Source: Caldilineaceae bacterium SB0661_bin_32 | Lineage (GTDB): Bacteria > Chloroflexota > Anaerolineae > Caldilineales > Caldilineaceae | Direction: 5' to 3' | Assembly: GCA_009841235.1 (NCBI GenBank) | Contig: VXMH01000072.1 | Span: forward strand, 1-32,306 | DNA: 32,306 bases | Shown here: piece after piece, positions 9,367 to 17,161 of the stretch | Numbering within the stretch: position 1 is the first letter of the stretch | Layout: the number at the start of each line of letters is the position of its first letter | Made by a program: the position numbers and the translations under genes | Notes under the pieces: model-generated | The model's input: the letters and a program-made list of their open reading frames with translations, nothing else | Told to the model about the DNA's origin: nothing | The model's database searches: none

Positions 9367-9629
9367 ACGGAAAAAAAATCCTGCAGACCGATTCGATCCA
9401 GGAGCTCGCCGAATTCTGGGACACACATGATCTGACCGATTTCGATGCCGAACTGAAGGAGGTGGACGAACCGGTCTTTGACCGTCAAACCACCGTAACC
9501 GTTCGTCTTGACGCGGACGAATCCCGGATTGTCAGTGCGCTTGCCCGGTTACAGGGAGTCTCCCATGCGCAACTGGTTACCCGGTGGGTTATCGAACGCA
9601 TTCAGGCTTCCTCGCGATCGGTAACTTAA
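9363..9629 (+). CDS. CopG/BrnA-like antitoxin
   Basis: An 88-aa protein from the ATG at 9363, with GGAGGAG four bases upstream; the GTG at 9351 would place the start before this ribosome-binding site. The N-terminal part (IQELAEFWDTHDLTDFDAEL) matches the acidic segment typical of CopG-type antitoxins and would wrap the toxin. The C-terminal half (TVTVRLDADESRIVSALARL and the following helix, ending LVTRWVIERIQ) looks like a ribbon-helix-helix DNA-binding domain, which would let the complex repress its own promoter at 9036. It overlaps the toxin by 4 bases. No terminator is visible before the convergent gene ending at 9824. Confidence 0.72.
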   Translation: MNGKKILQTDSIQELAEFWDTHDLTDFDAELKEVDEPVFDRQTTVTVRLDADESRIVSALARLQGVSHAQLVTRWVIERIQASSRSVT

Positions 9630-9823
9630 CGCCTGTCATCGACCTTCACAACGACGAACGGTCCCAGGCATAGTGACTGAGGTACTCTTCCCAAGGCAAA
9701 CATTATCAACACCATCCTCTTTACCGCCGGCAAACTGCCGCGACGCACTTCCAGGGCAATCGCATCAACTTTGGTATGTCAACATTGCCGGGGTTGGCCT
9801 GAGGATCCACGAAGGGGATTCTC

Positions 9824-10270
9824 TCACCAGTCGTAGTGCTTATACTTCTGCGCCCAGCCGCCGGTTGAAGAGAGCATTTCACTTGCTTCAATGAAAAACA
9901 GCCAGCGCGGCTCCTGCATGGTTGTTTCAAGGTATTTCAGACCGGCTGCGCCGCCGTAGCGCTGGGCCATCTCCTGGCCGATGGCGACCCACTTGCCGCC
10001 GACGTTCGGCTCCTCCACGACTTTTGCATTCCCTTTCACGAGAACTCGGCGCCCATCTTCGGCGTCTATACAGAGAAAGACGCGCCCGTCGTTTTTCAGA
10101 TAACCGGCCCAGGCCGACTTGGCGCGCGGCACGACATAGAAGCCGCCGTCAGCGTAGGTGAACCAGCAGGGCACGACGTAGGGCGCGCCTTCGTAGTCCA
10201 CACAGGCCAGGCGGCAGATGGTATTGCTGTGCAACAGGTCGTCTATTTGCGACTGGCTCATTACAGGCAT
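9824..10270 (-). CDS. Pyridoxamine 5'-phosphate oxidase (PPOX) family protein
   Basis: A 148-aa split-barrel flavoprotein of the PPOX superfamily. The start is the ATG at 10270 (MPVMSQSQIDDLLHS) with AGGAG 6-7 bases upstream; the frame open to 10375 runs into the promoter. Visible features are the opening helix before ICRLACVDYEGAPYVVPCWF, the strand GGFYVVPRAKSAW, where FMN- or F420-contacting Arg/Ser residues lie in the family, and RVFLCIDAEDGRRVLVKGNAKVVEE. The C-terminus (WAQKYKHYDW) is aromatic. Members bind FMN, F420 or haem, and this one cannot be assigned to a cofactor. It is divergent from a second PPOX gene at 10505, with back-to-back promoters between them. Confidence 0.82.
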   Translation of the reverse strand: MPVMSQSQIDDLLHSNTICRLACVDYEGAPYVVPCWFTYADGGFYVVPRAKSAWAGYLKNDGRVFLCIDAEDGRRVLVKGNAKVVEEPNVGGKWVAIGQEMAQRYGGAAGLKYLETTMQEPRWLFFIEASEMLSSTGGWAQKYKHYDW

Positions 10271-10333
10271 GGTTCGCTCCTGTTTGTCCTTATAGGGCCT
10301 GAGGAATCTCTTGCTCGATTCAGGTAGGGCTAC

Positions 10334-10360
10334 CCTATACCATTTGCAGAGATTTCTCAA
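10334..10360 (-). promoter_or_regulatory. Promoter of the minus-strand PPOX gene
   Basis: On the minus strand TTGAGA (10360-10355) is followed after 15 bases by TATAGG (10339-10334), which carries a TGG extension (10342-10340). The leader would be about 57 nt. The short spacer is compensated by the extended -10. Confidence 0.45.
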
Positions 10361-10368
10361 ACCGGGTT

Positions 10369-10397
10369 TCGACAAGGCACCCTCTTTCTGCTATGAT
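10369..10397 (+). promoter_or_regulatory. Promoter of the plus-strand PPOX gene
   Basis: TCGACA (10369-10374) and TATGAT (10392-10397) are 17 bases apart, and TGC directly precedes the -10, giving an extended -10. Transcription would start near 10404, about 100 bases before the ATG at 10505. It stands 8 bases from the divergent promoter. Confidence 0.5.
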
Positions 10398-10504
10398 TTT
10401 CGGTTAGCGCGTCCAGGTCCGGAGTGCGCGGATCCGAAATCTGGTTGACAATCCGGGACGTTGTGACCCCTGTTCAGCCGATACATATAAGGGAGGTTGC
10501 TGAT

Positions 10505-10918
10505 ATGGATGTTCAAGTATCGGAGTTCTTGCAGGCAGACCGCCATGCGGTCCTGGCGACAAATGGAAGAAAAGGCGCGCCCCAATTGACGCCGGTCTGG
10601 TACATTTATGAGGATGGTGTCTTTTATGTCAGCGCACAGACGAGGACGGTTAAGGTCAAGAATCTGCGACGGGACCCGACGGTTACCATTTGCATTGACG
10701 GGGGACGAGGCGACGCCCGTTATGTTGCGCTGTATGGGAAGGCGGAACTGATCGAACCGGGCGAGCGCCAACGAGATCTTCGGTGGCGGATTGTACGGCA
10801 TTACTACGCCGACGAAGCGACGGCCGCGCGCTACTATGAGACGGTCAAGGACACTGTAGGTGTGATAGTCACACTGCGGCCGGAACGAATTGTCTCGATG
10901 GGATTTGGGCAGTCCTAG
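10505..10918 (+). CDS. PPOX-class, probably F420-dependent, oxidoreductase
   Basis: A 137-aa split-barrel protein. The start is the ATG at 10505 with GGGAGG 8-9 bases upstream; the open frame back to 10424 belongs to the leader. The pattern ADRHAVLATNGRKGAPQLTPVWYIYEDG, then FYVSAQTRTVKVKNLRRDPTVTICID, then ARYVALYGKAEL, and the C-terminal VGVIVTLRPERIVSMGF is that of TIGR-type PPOX-class F420-dependent enzymes, where the Thr/Lys-rich loop contacts the deazaflavin phosphate. Such enzymes reduce conjugated or unsaturated small molecules. It is paired divergently with another PPOX protein, which suggests a shared regulator or related substrates; that is inference. Confidence 0.85.
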   Translation: MDVQVSEFLQADRHAVLATNGRKGAPQLTPVWYIYEDGVFYVSAQTRTVKVKNLRRDPTVTICIDGGRGDARYVALYGKAELIEPGERQRDLRWRIVRHYYADEATAARYYETVKDTVGVIVTLRPERIVSMGFGQS

Positions 10919-11008
10919 GGCTCGCAGGCAACCTGGAGCCAAGATGTACAGGGGCCCTTTGAGGGTCGGCAGACGCGGCACGCATGACTGTGGATGGAGA
11001 AGTGGGAT

Positions 11009-11209
11009 ATGTGTCGAAACATCAGAAAGCTGCGCCAGCCGGAGCGACTGCCGACGGAGCAGGAGCTGGAAGATGCGGCCCTACAGTTTGTCCGCAAGGT
11101 GAGCGGATATCGAAAGCCATCGAAGGCAAATGAGGTGGCGTTCAATGACGCTGTCAGCGAGATTGCCATGGCGACGCGGCGGCTGTTCGATAATCTTGAG
11201 ACCAGGTGA
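11009..11209 (+). CDS. DUF2277 family protein
   Basis: A 66-aa protein. The start is the ATG at 11009 because DUF2277 proteins begin MCRNIR, as here (MCRNIRKLRQPERLPTEQEL); the upstream ATG at 10994 adds only five residues. The family core is complete: DAALQFVRKVSGYRKPSKAN followed by EIAMATRRLFDNLETR. Its function is unknown; the conserved N-terminal Cys-Arg-Asn and the SGYRKPSKAN loop are the obvious conserved sites. It lies 90 bases after the PPOX gene and 82 bases before fhs, all on the same strand. A GCCGGC inverted pair (11210-11215 and 11230-11235) follows its stop but has no T-tract. Confidence 0.88.
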   Translation: MCRNIRKLRQPERLPTEQELEDAALQFVRKVSGYRKPSKANEVAFNDAVSEIAMATRRLFDNLETR

Positions 11210-11291
11210 GCCGGCTTGCAGTTGGGCGCGCCGGCCAGATTCAGGCCACTCCCAATTGGAGCGAAGGATTGATGACCAGAGGAGCTAAACT

Positions 11292-13001
11292 ATGAGCAGA
11301 AGTGCGGCGCCGACTGACCTTGACATTGCCCAGGCCGCGAAGCTACTGCCGATCTGGGAGATCGCGGAAAAGATGGGGTTGGGCAGGTCGGACATAGAGA
11401 TGTACGGCGACCATATGGCGAAGGTGCGTCTGGAGGCGGTGGAAGCGCTGGCAGGACGTCCGAACGCCCGCTATGTCCTGGTCACCGCGATCACTCCGAC
11501 TCCTTTGGGGGAAGGCAAGTCGACGACGACCGTTGGTCTGGGTCAAGGGATGCATCACATCGGGAAGTCGGCGACAGTTGCGATCCGGCAGCCCAGCCAG
11601 GGCCCTACCTTTGGCATCAAGGGGGGCGCGGCCGGAGGGGGGTACAGCCAGGTCGTGCCGATGGAGCAGTTCAATCTGCACATGACCGGCGATATGCACG
11701 CGGTGTCGGCAGCCAATAATCTGCTGGCCGCGATGATCGACGCCCACATTTACCAGGGAAACGCGTTGGAGATCGACCCATACAGCATCATGTGGCGGCG
11801 CGTTCTGGATGTCAATGACAGGGGGCTGCGAAACATCGTGAGCGGTCTTGGCGCAAAGTCGGACGGGCCGCAGCGGCAGACCGGATTTGACATTACAGCG
11901 GCGTCGGAGGTTATGGCGATACTGGCGCTGACGACGGGCCTGGAAGATATGCGGGCGCGTTTCGGTCGTGTGACAGTGGGCAGAGATCGAAAGCGCCAGC
12001 CGGTCACGGCCGAGCAGCTGCAGGCCGCCGGCTCGATGACTGTGCTGATGAAGGAGGCGATCAAACCGAATATTTTCCAGACGCTGGAGAATACCCCGGC
12101 GCTGGTCCATGCCGGACCATTTGCCAACATTGCCCACGGCAACAGTTCGGTTCTTGCCGATCTGATTGGGATCAAGACGAGCGACTATCTGATCACGGAG
12201 GCGGGGTTCGGCGCCGATATTGGCGCGGAAAAGTTTTTCAATATCAAGTGCCGCTACAGCGGGTTGCGTCCTGACGCCGCGGTCCTGGTGGCGACTGTGC
12301 GGGCACTCAAGTCGCATACGGGCCGGTACCGGGTTGTGCCCGGCAGGCCTCTGCCTGACGACATGCTGTTGGAGAATCCCGACGACGTAGCGGAGGGCGC
12401 GGCCAATCTCCGCAGGCAGATCCAAAACGTACGGGCGCACGGTGTAAGCCCGGTTGTCTGCGTCAACTGCTTTGCCAGCGACTTCCAGAGCGAAGTCGAT
12501 GTTATTGGACGGGTCGCCGAGGAGGCGGGCGCCCGTTGGGCAGTTTCCACGCACTGGGCGGACGGAGGCAGCGGGGCAAAGGAACTGGCGAGAACGGTTG
12601 TAGAAGCGGCAGAAGAGCCGAGCGAATTTCGCTTTCTTTATGAGTTGGACCAGCCCCTGAAAGCGAAGATGGAGAAGATAGCGACCACAATTTACGGCGC
12701 GGACGGTATTGAGTACACGGCGCAGGCCAACCGTCAGATTCGCCAGTATGAGCAGAGCGGGTACGGCAGTCTCCCCATCTGCATGGCGAAGACGCACCTG
12801 AGCTTGAGCCACGATCCAAAGCTCAAGGGGGCGCCGTCCGGTTTCACCGTGCCTGTCCGGGAGGTAAGAGCCAGCGTGGGCGCCGGTTTCGTCTATCCTC
12901 TCCTGGGAGAAATGAGGACGATGCCGGGTCTCGGCAGTGCGCCGGCCGCTCAAAATGTGGACATCGATCTGGCGACGGGGCAGGTAATCGGCCTGTTTTA
13001 G
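11292..13001 (+). CDS. fhs: Formate-tetrahydrofolate ligase
   Basis: A 569-aa enzyme that uses ATP to join formate to tetrahydrofolate, giving 10-formyl-tetrahydrofolate for one-carbon metabolism in the cytoplasm. The ATG at 11292 has AGAGGAG 7 bases upstream. The sequence is collinear with monofunctional bacterial FTHFS: the nucleotide-binding loop TPTPLGEGKSTTTVGLGQG (residues 69-87), FGIKGGAAGGGYSQVVPME, LHMTGDMHAV, ITEAGFGADIGAEKFFNIKC and the C-terminal MTMPGLG-like region (MRTMPGLGSAP). It is slightly longer than the usual 555-560 aa because of a loop after RALKSHTG, where the family varies. No other folate gene is in the window. Confidence 0.97.
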   Translation: MSRSAAPTDLDIAQAAKLLPIWEIAEKMGLGRSDIEMYGDHMAKVRLEAVEALAGRPNARYVLVTAITPTPLGEGKSTTTVGLGQGMHHIGKSATVAIRQPSQGPTFGIKGGAAGGGYSQVVPMEQFNLHMTGDMHAVSAANNLLAAMIDAHIYQGNALEIDPYSIMWRRVLDVNDRGLRNIVSGLGAKSDGPQRQTGFDITAASEVMAILALTTGLEDMRARFGRVTVGRDRKRQPVTAEQLQAAGSMTVLMKEAIKPNIFQTLENTPALVHAGPFANIAHGNSSVLADLIGIKTSDYLITEAGFGADIGAEKFFNIKCRYSGLRPDAAVLVATVRALKSHTGRYRVVPGRPLPDDMLLENPDDVAEGAANLRRQIQNVRAHGVSPVVCVNCFASDFQSEVDVIGRVAEEAGARWAVSTHWADGGSGAKELARTVVEAAEEPSEFRFLYELDQPLKAKMEKIATTIYGADGIEYTAQANRQIRQYEQSGYGSLPICMAKTHLSLSHDPKLKGAPSGFTVPVREVRASVGAGFVYPLLGEMRTMPGLGSAPAAQNVDIDLATGQVIGLF

Positions 13002-13134
13002 ATGCTCGCCAGGAGGCCTCGATTCGTTCAAGAGGAGGGCGGTCAAGAAGGGCATTTTTTGAAGGGGCCCAAAAGGCTAAAGGACCAAAACGACTGCTGT
13101 AACAGTTTCCGCTTAACAGGATTCATTGTCGAAT

Positions 13135-13165
13135 TTGGACTGATTGAGGGAAATCAGGGTACAAT
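13135..13165 (+). promoter_or_regulatory. Promoter implying a leaderless SNF2 transcript
   Basis: TTGGAC (13135-13140) and TACAAT (13160-13165) are 19 bases apart. The -10 ends only 7 bases before the ATG at 13173, so transcription would start at or next to the A of the start codon. No ribosome-binding site exists in the remaining seven bases, which supports leaderless translation. Confidence 0.5.
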
Positions 13166-13172
13166 GTAGGTT

Positions 13173-16100
13173 ATGCCTTTTACCTTTCATGCCGCCTGGC
13201 TTACTTCCGGCAAGCATTTTGAGGACGGACAAGAGCAGTACGCCTTCGGCCCTGTACACAGTTCCCGCGTCCAGCGGCAGGAAGACGTCCAGATGCCGCC
13301 GGACCGGTCCGCGCCTGACTCCACGGAGACCACCGGAGTCCAGAAGGTTACAGCAAAGCAGGGGCTGGTTGGGGGTCCCGAGCCTTCCCGGGGTTTGGTT
13401 CCTGAAAACGGTCCGAGGCTCTTCTTGTGGGGAGAAAACCATGAAGCTCCCAGCGTGTGGGAAGAGCGGGAACTCGGAGAAAACGAGGATCCCGGGGAAG
13501 CCGGACGCGCAGTTTCCGCCGATGCGAAAATGCCACCCGGCCCCACCGAGGACACGGACGGCAGTCGTTCCCTCAGCACGCGAAGCAACGGCAAGATTCC
13601 CTCCCATCCTGCTCAGATGCCGGTGGGGACACTCAGGCAGATTCTGCGTCAGTTTGCGACTGCGAGCGAACTGACGAGCCTGATGGGAAGCCCGGCTACG
13701 GCCAGCGTCTGGCTACCCAGCCAAAGTGGACGTCCCCAGACACATCTGGGATCTTTCCAGAAAGGCGTAAATGCCTTATCGGGGGACAGCGAGCCATACC
13801 GACTCCAGCCCTGGCAGGTCACCGGGCTGACTCTGGATCCCTACCACACGCTGGCCTTCCTCAGCCGTTTTACAAACGAGAGGCTGATCGAACTTCCCTC
13901 TTCGACCTCGTTGTTTCGCCATGCCCGCTTGGGAAATGACCTCCTGTTTTGGAGTCATGCGGCGAAGTTCGTACTGGAGCTGCTTGCCGGGCAGCACTTT
14001 TTGCCAGGACTGATACCGGACAGCAGCGGCCGATTCTGGGCCGCGTGGCAACCCTTTCTGCTAGAGGGCAGTCTGCGAGAACGACTGGAGTATCTCGTCG
14101 AGTTGATGCCTCCTGTTTGCCGGGCGTACGAGCTGGAAAGCCTGGAAGAGGCGCCGGCTCCCGGCACGATTGTTGAACACTTCATCGGTATTGTGATCAA
14201 CCGGGCGATCCGCGAGTGGTCGTCGGCAGTGGGAGAGAGAAACGGGAGCGGTCCGGTTCAGCGGGCGGGCGGCAGACTCAGAAGCGGCCAGCGGACCGCT
14301 CTCCCGTCTTCCGGTTCAATGTGGATGGACGGTCTCTCGGGCGAGGATCCGCTACTTCAACTTCCTCCCCAGCCAGCCCATCAACTGTATAAGCGGTGGA
14401 TCGAGTGGATGGAGCAACTCCACTCATCGGTGGCGGACTCCAATTTTCAGGTCGCATTCGCGCTGGAATTGCGGGCGGACGAAGACGCGAAACCGCATCC
14501 TGACTCAGTGCCGGCCGGTTCGCCGCCCGCCCCTATTCCACTGAACAACTGGCACCTTCAGTACTACTTACAGGACAAAGACGATCCGGACCTGCTGATT
14601 CCGGCGCAGAGGGTATGGAACCAGAATGGTCAAAGTATCCGCGTAGACGGCCGGCGCTTTGACCAACCGCAGGAGCGGCTGCTGACCGGCCTGGGAATAG
14701 CAAGCCGGCTGTTTGCGCCGATACGTGAGAGCCTGAGGGCGCCGCGCCCCGAGCGGGCGACTCTTTCACTGGAAGAGACTTACCTGTTTCTGAAGGAGAT
14801 CGGCCCACTACTTCAGAGCAGCGGATTCGGTGTAATAATGCCGGAGTGGTGGGCGGCCCGCAGCCGCTCACGACTGGGACTGCGCCTTCGATTAGGCGGC
14901 CAGGCCGATTCCGCGCCGGCGGGCGCCGGAAAAGGACAGGGCCGGCCGCGCGGCCAGGATGAAGGTCTTGGCGGAAACGCGTCATTGGACTTGAGGGGAC
15001 TGATCCATTTCCGCTGGGAGCTGACTCTGGGAGACCAGACTCTCAGCAGAGAAGAGTTTGAACGACTTGCGGATTTGGGTTCGCCGCTGGTGCGATTGGG
15101 TGAGGAGTGGCTGGAGCTGGATCCGGCGCAGGTGCATGCGGCCCGGCAATTTTTGGACCGCAACGAATCGGTCGGGAGCATGCCGCTTTTGCAGGCCGTG
15201 GGGTTGGCGCAGGCCTTTTCCCGGACCGACCAGGAGAGTGAAAGGGAAACCTGGGCGACGCATCAATTCAATGCCCTGAGGCCCGAAGGCCCGCCAGAAG
15301 GGCCGCACCTGCAAATCCCGACAACGCCAATTGATGCACCCAGTGATCACGAGATGACCGAGGGCCTTTCGGGACCGGAGCTGCCCCTTGAGGCGGTTGT
15401 AGCTGACGGCTGGCTCGGCGCCGCCCTGGAGCGGTTGCGAGGTATTGAGCCGGTCGAAGACATCCAGGAGCCCGAGGGATTCGTGGGCAGACTGAGGCCC
15501 TACCAGCGCCGCGGGGTGGGCTGGCTTTCGTTTTTGCGGCAGCTGGGTTTGGGGGCCTGTCTCGCCGACGACATGGGATTGGGAAAGACGATCCAGGCAA
15601 TTGCCCTCTTGCTCCACTCACGCCATCTGGCAGAGATGCGACGCCAGTCAAGTAACGGTCATGCGGATTACCAAGAGCGGCCCGCGCTTCTGATCTGCCC
15701 GACAAGCGTCGTCGCCAACTGGCGGCACGAAATCGAGAGATTTGCCCCGGGTTTGCGGCTCTTGCTCCATCACGGGAGCGGTAGGCTGAGCGGCGAGGCG
15801 TTTCGTTCCGCACTGTCCCAGCATGACATGGTGATCACAAGCTTTGGGATCGCCAGGCGCGATATCGACATGCTGGAGATGCAGGCGTGGAGCGACCTGA
15901 TCCTGGACGAAGCGCAGAATATCAAGAATCCGTCGGCCAAACAGACGCAGGCGATACGGCGGTTGACCGGAAGTTCCAGCGCCCAGAGTGAAAAGGGGAG
16001 TTCACCACCCTTCCGGGTTGCACTGACAGGTACTCCCGTGGAAAACCGGCTGCTTGAATTGTGGAGCATCATGGAGTTCCTCAATCCCGGCTACCTGGGG

Positions 16101-16985
16101 AACCGGGAGCACTTTCGCCAGCAGTTTGTCCTGCCGGTGGAGCGTTACAATGACGAATTCGCCGCTGCCGATCTCCGCAGGATGGTGCAGCCCTTCCTGT
16201 TGCGGCGCCTCAAGACCGATCCGACGATTATTTCAGACCTGCCTGAGAAGAACGAAATGGTCGTGTACTGCTCACTTACCAAGGAGCAGGAGACTCTCTA
16301 CACGCGGGTCATAGAGGAGACGATGGCTCGGGTGGAAAGAAGCGAGGGCGTGCAGCGAAGGGGATTGGTACTGGGACTCCTTCTCAAGCTGAAACAGGTG
16401 ACGAACCATCCAGCCCACTACCTGGGAGAAAAGGGTCCTCTGGATGTGCGCAGCGGCAAGCTGAGCCGCCTGACGGAGATGCTTGAAGAAGCCCTCGCCG
16501 TTGGTGATCGGGCGCTCGTATTCACGCAGTTTGTGGAGATGGGACATCTACTGCGTCGACATTTGATGGAGAATCTCGGGCGCGAGGCACTGTTCCTGCA
16601 CGGCGGTACGCCCGCGGCGAGGCGTGAGCAGATGGTACGGTCCTTCCAGGAAGACAGTAACGGGGCGCCGATATTCGTTCTCAGTCTGCGGGCAGGGGGC
16701 GTTGGCGTGAATCTGACAAGGGCGAATCACGTATTCCACTTTGATCGCTGGTGGAACCCGGCAGTAGAGAACCAAGCCACGGACAGGGCTTTCCGAATCG
16801 GCCAGAAACGCTCCGTACAGGTATACAAGTTTGTTGTTTCGGGCACGCTGGAAGAACAGATTCACAAGATGATAGAGAGCAAACAGGATTTGGCGGAGTC
16901 GATCGTCAACAGCGGCGAAGACTGGCTGGCCGACATGGATACCGAGGGTCTTCGCCAACTGATTGCGCTTCGCAGTCGCGGCTAG
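13173..16985 (+). CDS. SNF2-family DEAD/DEAH ATPase with SNF2-associated N-terminal domain
   Basis: A 1270-aa Swi2/Snf2-type ATPase. The start MPFTFHAAWL matches the family opening, but residues about 14-80 are a polar, Pro/Glu-rich insertion before the next family strand (PRLFLWGENH at about 81-90). The bacterial SNF2-associated domain (DUF3670) includes SLEETYLFLKEIGPLLQSSG at about 531-550. The motor follows: Walker A LADDMGLGKTIQ (about 797-808), motif II DEAQ (about 912-915), TGTPVENRLLELW, then the second RecA lobe with ALVFTQFVEMG, LSLRAGGVGVNLTRANHVFH and the arginine-finger motif VI ENQATDRAFRIGQ (about 1197-1209). These proteins translocate on or remodel DNA-protein complexes and often sit beside a SWIM protein, as here. 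Repair or transcription roles are likely; a defence role is possible but not shown. Confidence 0.93.
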   Translation: MPFTFHAAWLTSGKHFEDGQEQYAFGPVHSSRVQRQEDVQMPPDRSAPDSTETTGVQKVTAKQGLVGGPEPSRGLVPENGPRLFLWGENHEAPSVWEERELGENEDPGEAGRAVSADAKMPPGPTEDTDGSRSLSTRSNGKIPSHPAQMPVGTLRQILRQFATASELTSLMGSPATASVWLPSQSGRPQTHLGSFQKGVNALSGDSEPYRLQPWQVTGLTLDPYHTLAFLSRFTNERLIELPSSTSLFRHARLGNDLLFWSHAAKFVLELLAGQHFLPGLIPDSSGRFWAAWQPFLLEGSLRERLEYLVELMPPVCRAYELESLEEAPAPGTIVEHFIGIVINRAIREWSSAVGERNGSGPVQRAGGRLRSGQRTALPSSGSMWMDGLSGEDPLLQLPPQPAHQLYKRWIEWMEQLHSSVADSNFQVAFALELRADEDAKPHPDSVPAGSPPAPIPLNNWHLQYYLQDKDDPDLLIPAQRVWNQNGQSIRVDGRRFDQPQERLLTGLGIASRLFAPIRESLRAPRPERATLSLEETYLFLKEIGPLLQSSGFGVIMPEWWAARSRSRLGLRLRLGGQADSAPAGAGKGQGRPRGQDEGLGGNASLDLRGLIHFRWELTLGDQTLSREEFERLADLGSPLVRLGEEWLELDPAQVHAARQFLDRNESVGSMPLLQAVGLAQAFSRTDQESERETWATHQFNALRPEGPPEGPHLQIPTTPIDAPSDHEMTEGLSGPELPLEAVVADGWLGAALERLRGIEPVEDIQEPEGFVGRLRPYQRRGVGWLSFLRQLGLGACLADDMGLGKTIQAIALLLHSRHLAEMRRQSSNGHADYQERPALLICPTSVVANWRHEIERFAPGLRLLLHHGSGRLSGEAFRSALSQHDMVITSFGIARRDIDMLEMQAWSDLILDEAQNIKNPSAKQTQAIRRLTGSSSAQSEKGSSPPFRVALTGTPVENRLLELWSIMEFLNPGYLGNREHFRQQFVLPVERYNDEFAAADLRRMVQPFLLRRLKTDPTIISDLPEKNEMVVYCSLTKEQETLYTRVIEETMARVERSEGVQRRGLVLGLLLKLKQVTNHPAHYLGEKGPLDVRSGKLSRLTEMLEEALAVGDRALVFTQFVEMGHLLRRHLMENLGREALFLHGGTPAARREQMVRSFQEDSNGAPIFVLSLRAGGVGVNLTRANHVFHFDRWWNPAVENQATDRAFRIGQKRSVQVYKFVVSGTLEEQIHKMIESKQDLAESIVNSGEDWLADMDTEGLRQLIALRSRG

Positions 16986-17016
16986 AGGAAGCCGGCTACG
17001 GAAAATAGCCGCTCCT
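16986..17016. repeat. Hairpin between the SNF2 and SWIM genes
   Basis: AGGA (16986-16989) and CGGCTA (16993-16998) pair with TAGCCG (17006-17011) and TCCT (17013-17016) around the loop CGGAAAA. There is no T-tract, so this is either a weak terminator, an mRNA processing site or a stabilising stem between two genes that probably share a message. A second short stem, CACAG/CTGTG, follows at about 17022-17039. Confidence 0.35.
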
Positions 17017-17161
17017 GCCTTCACAGAGATGTAACTGTGCTGAGAACCGAGGGGGCAGTTGAAACAGCTGCATGTCCCTGCGCGCGTTCGCAGTCCTGTC
17101 ACACTGATATTCAGAAAGGCTGAAATTCGCAGCCGGTAGTCAGATTGGAGCTGAAAGGTAG

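Noticed and set aside
10445..10490. TTGACA at 10445-10450 as a promoter for the plus-strand PPOX gene
   Set aside because: No -10 hexamer stands 16-18 bases downstream; the TATGAT at 10392 with its extension is a better choice.
11343..13055. Long minus-strand open frame of 570 codons opposite the formate-tetrahydrofolate ligase gene
   Set aside because: It is the antisense shadow of a clearly identified, well-conserved gene in a GC-rich sequence; its His/Arg/Gln-rich translation has no recognisable domain.
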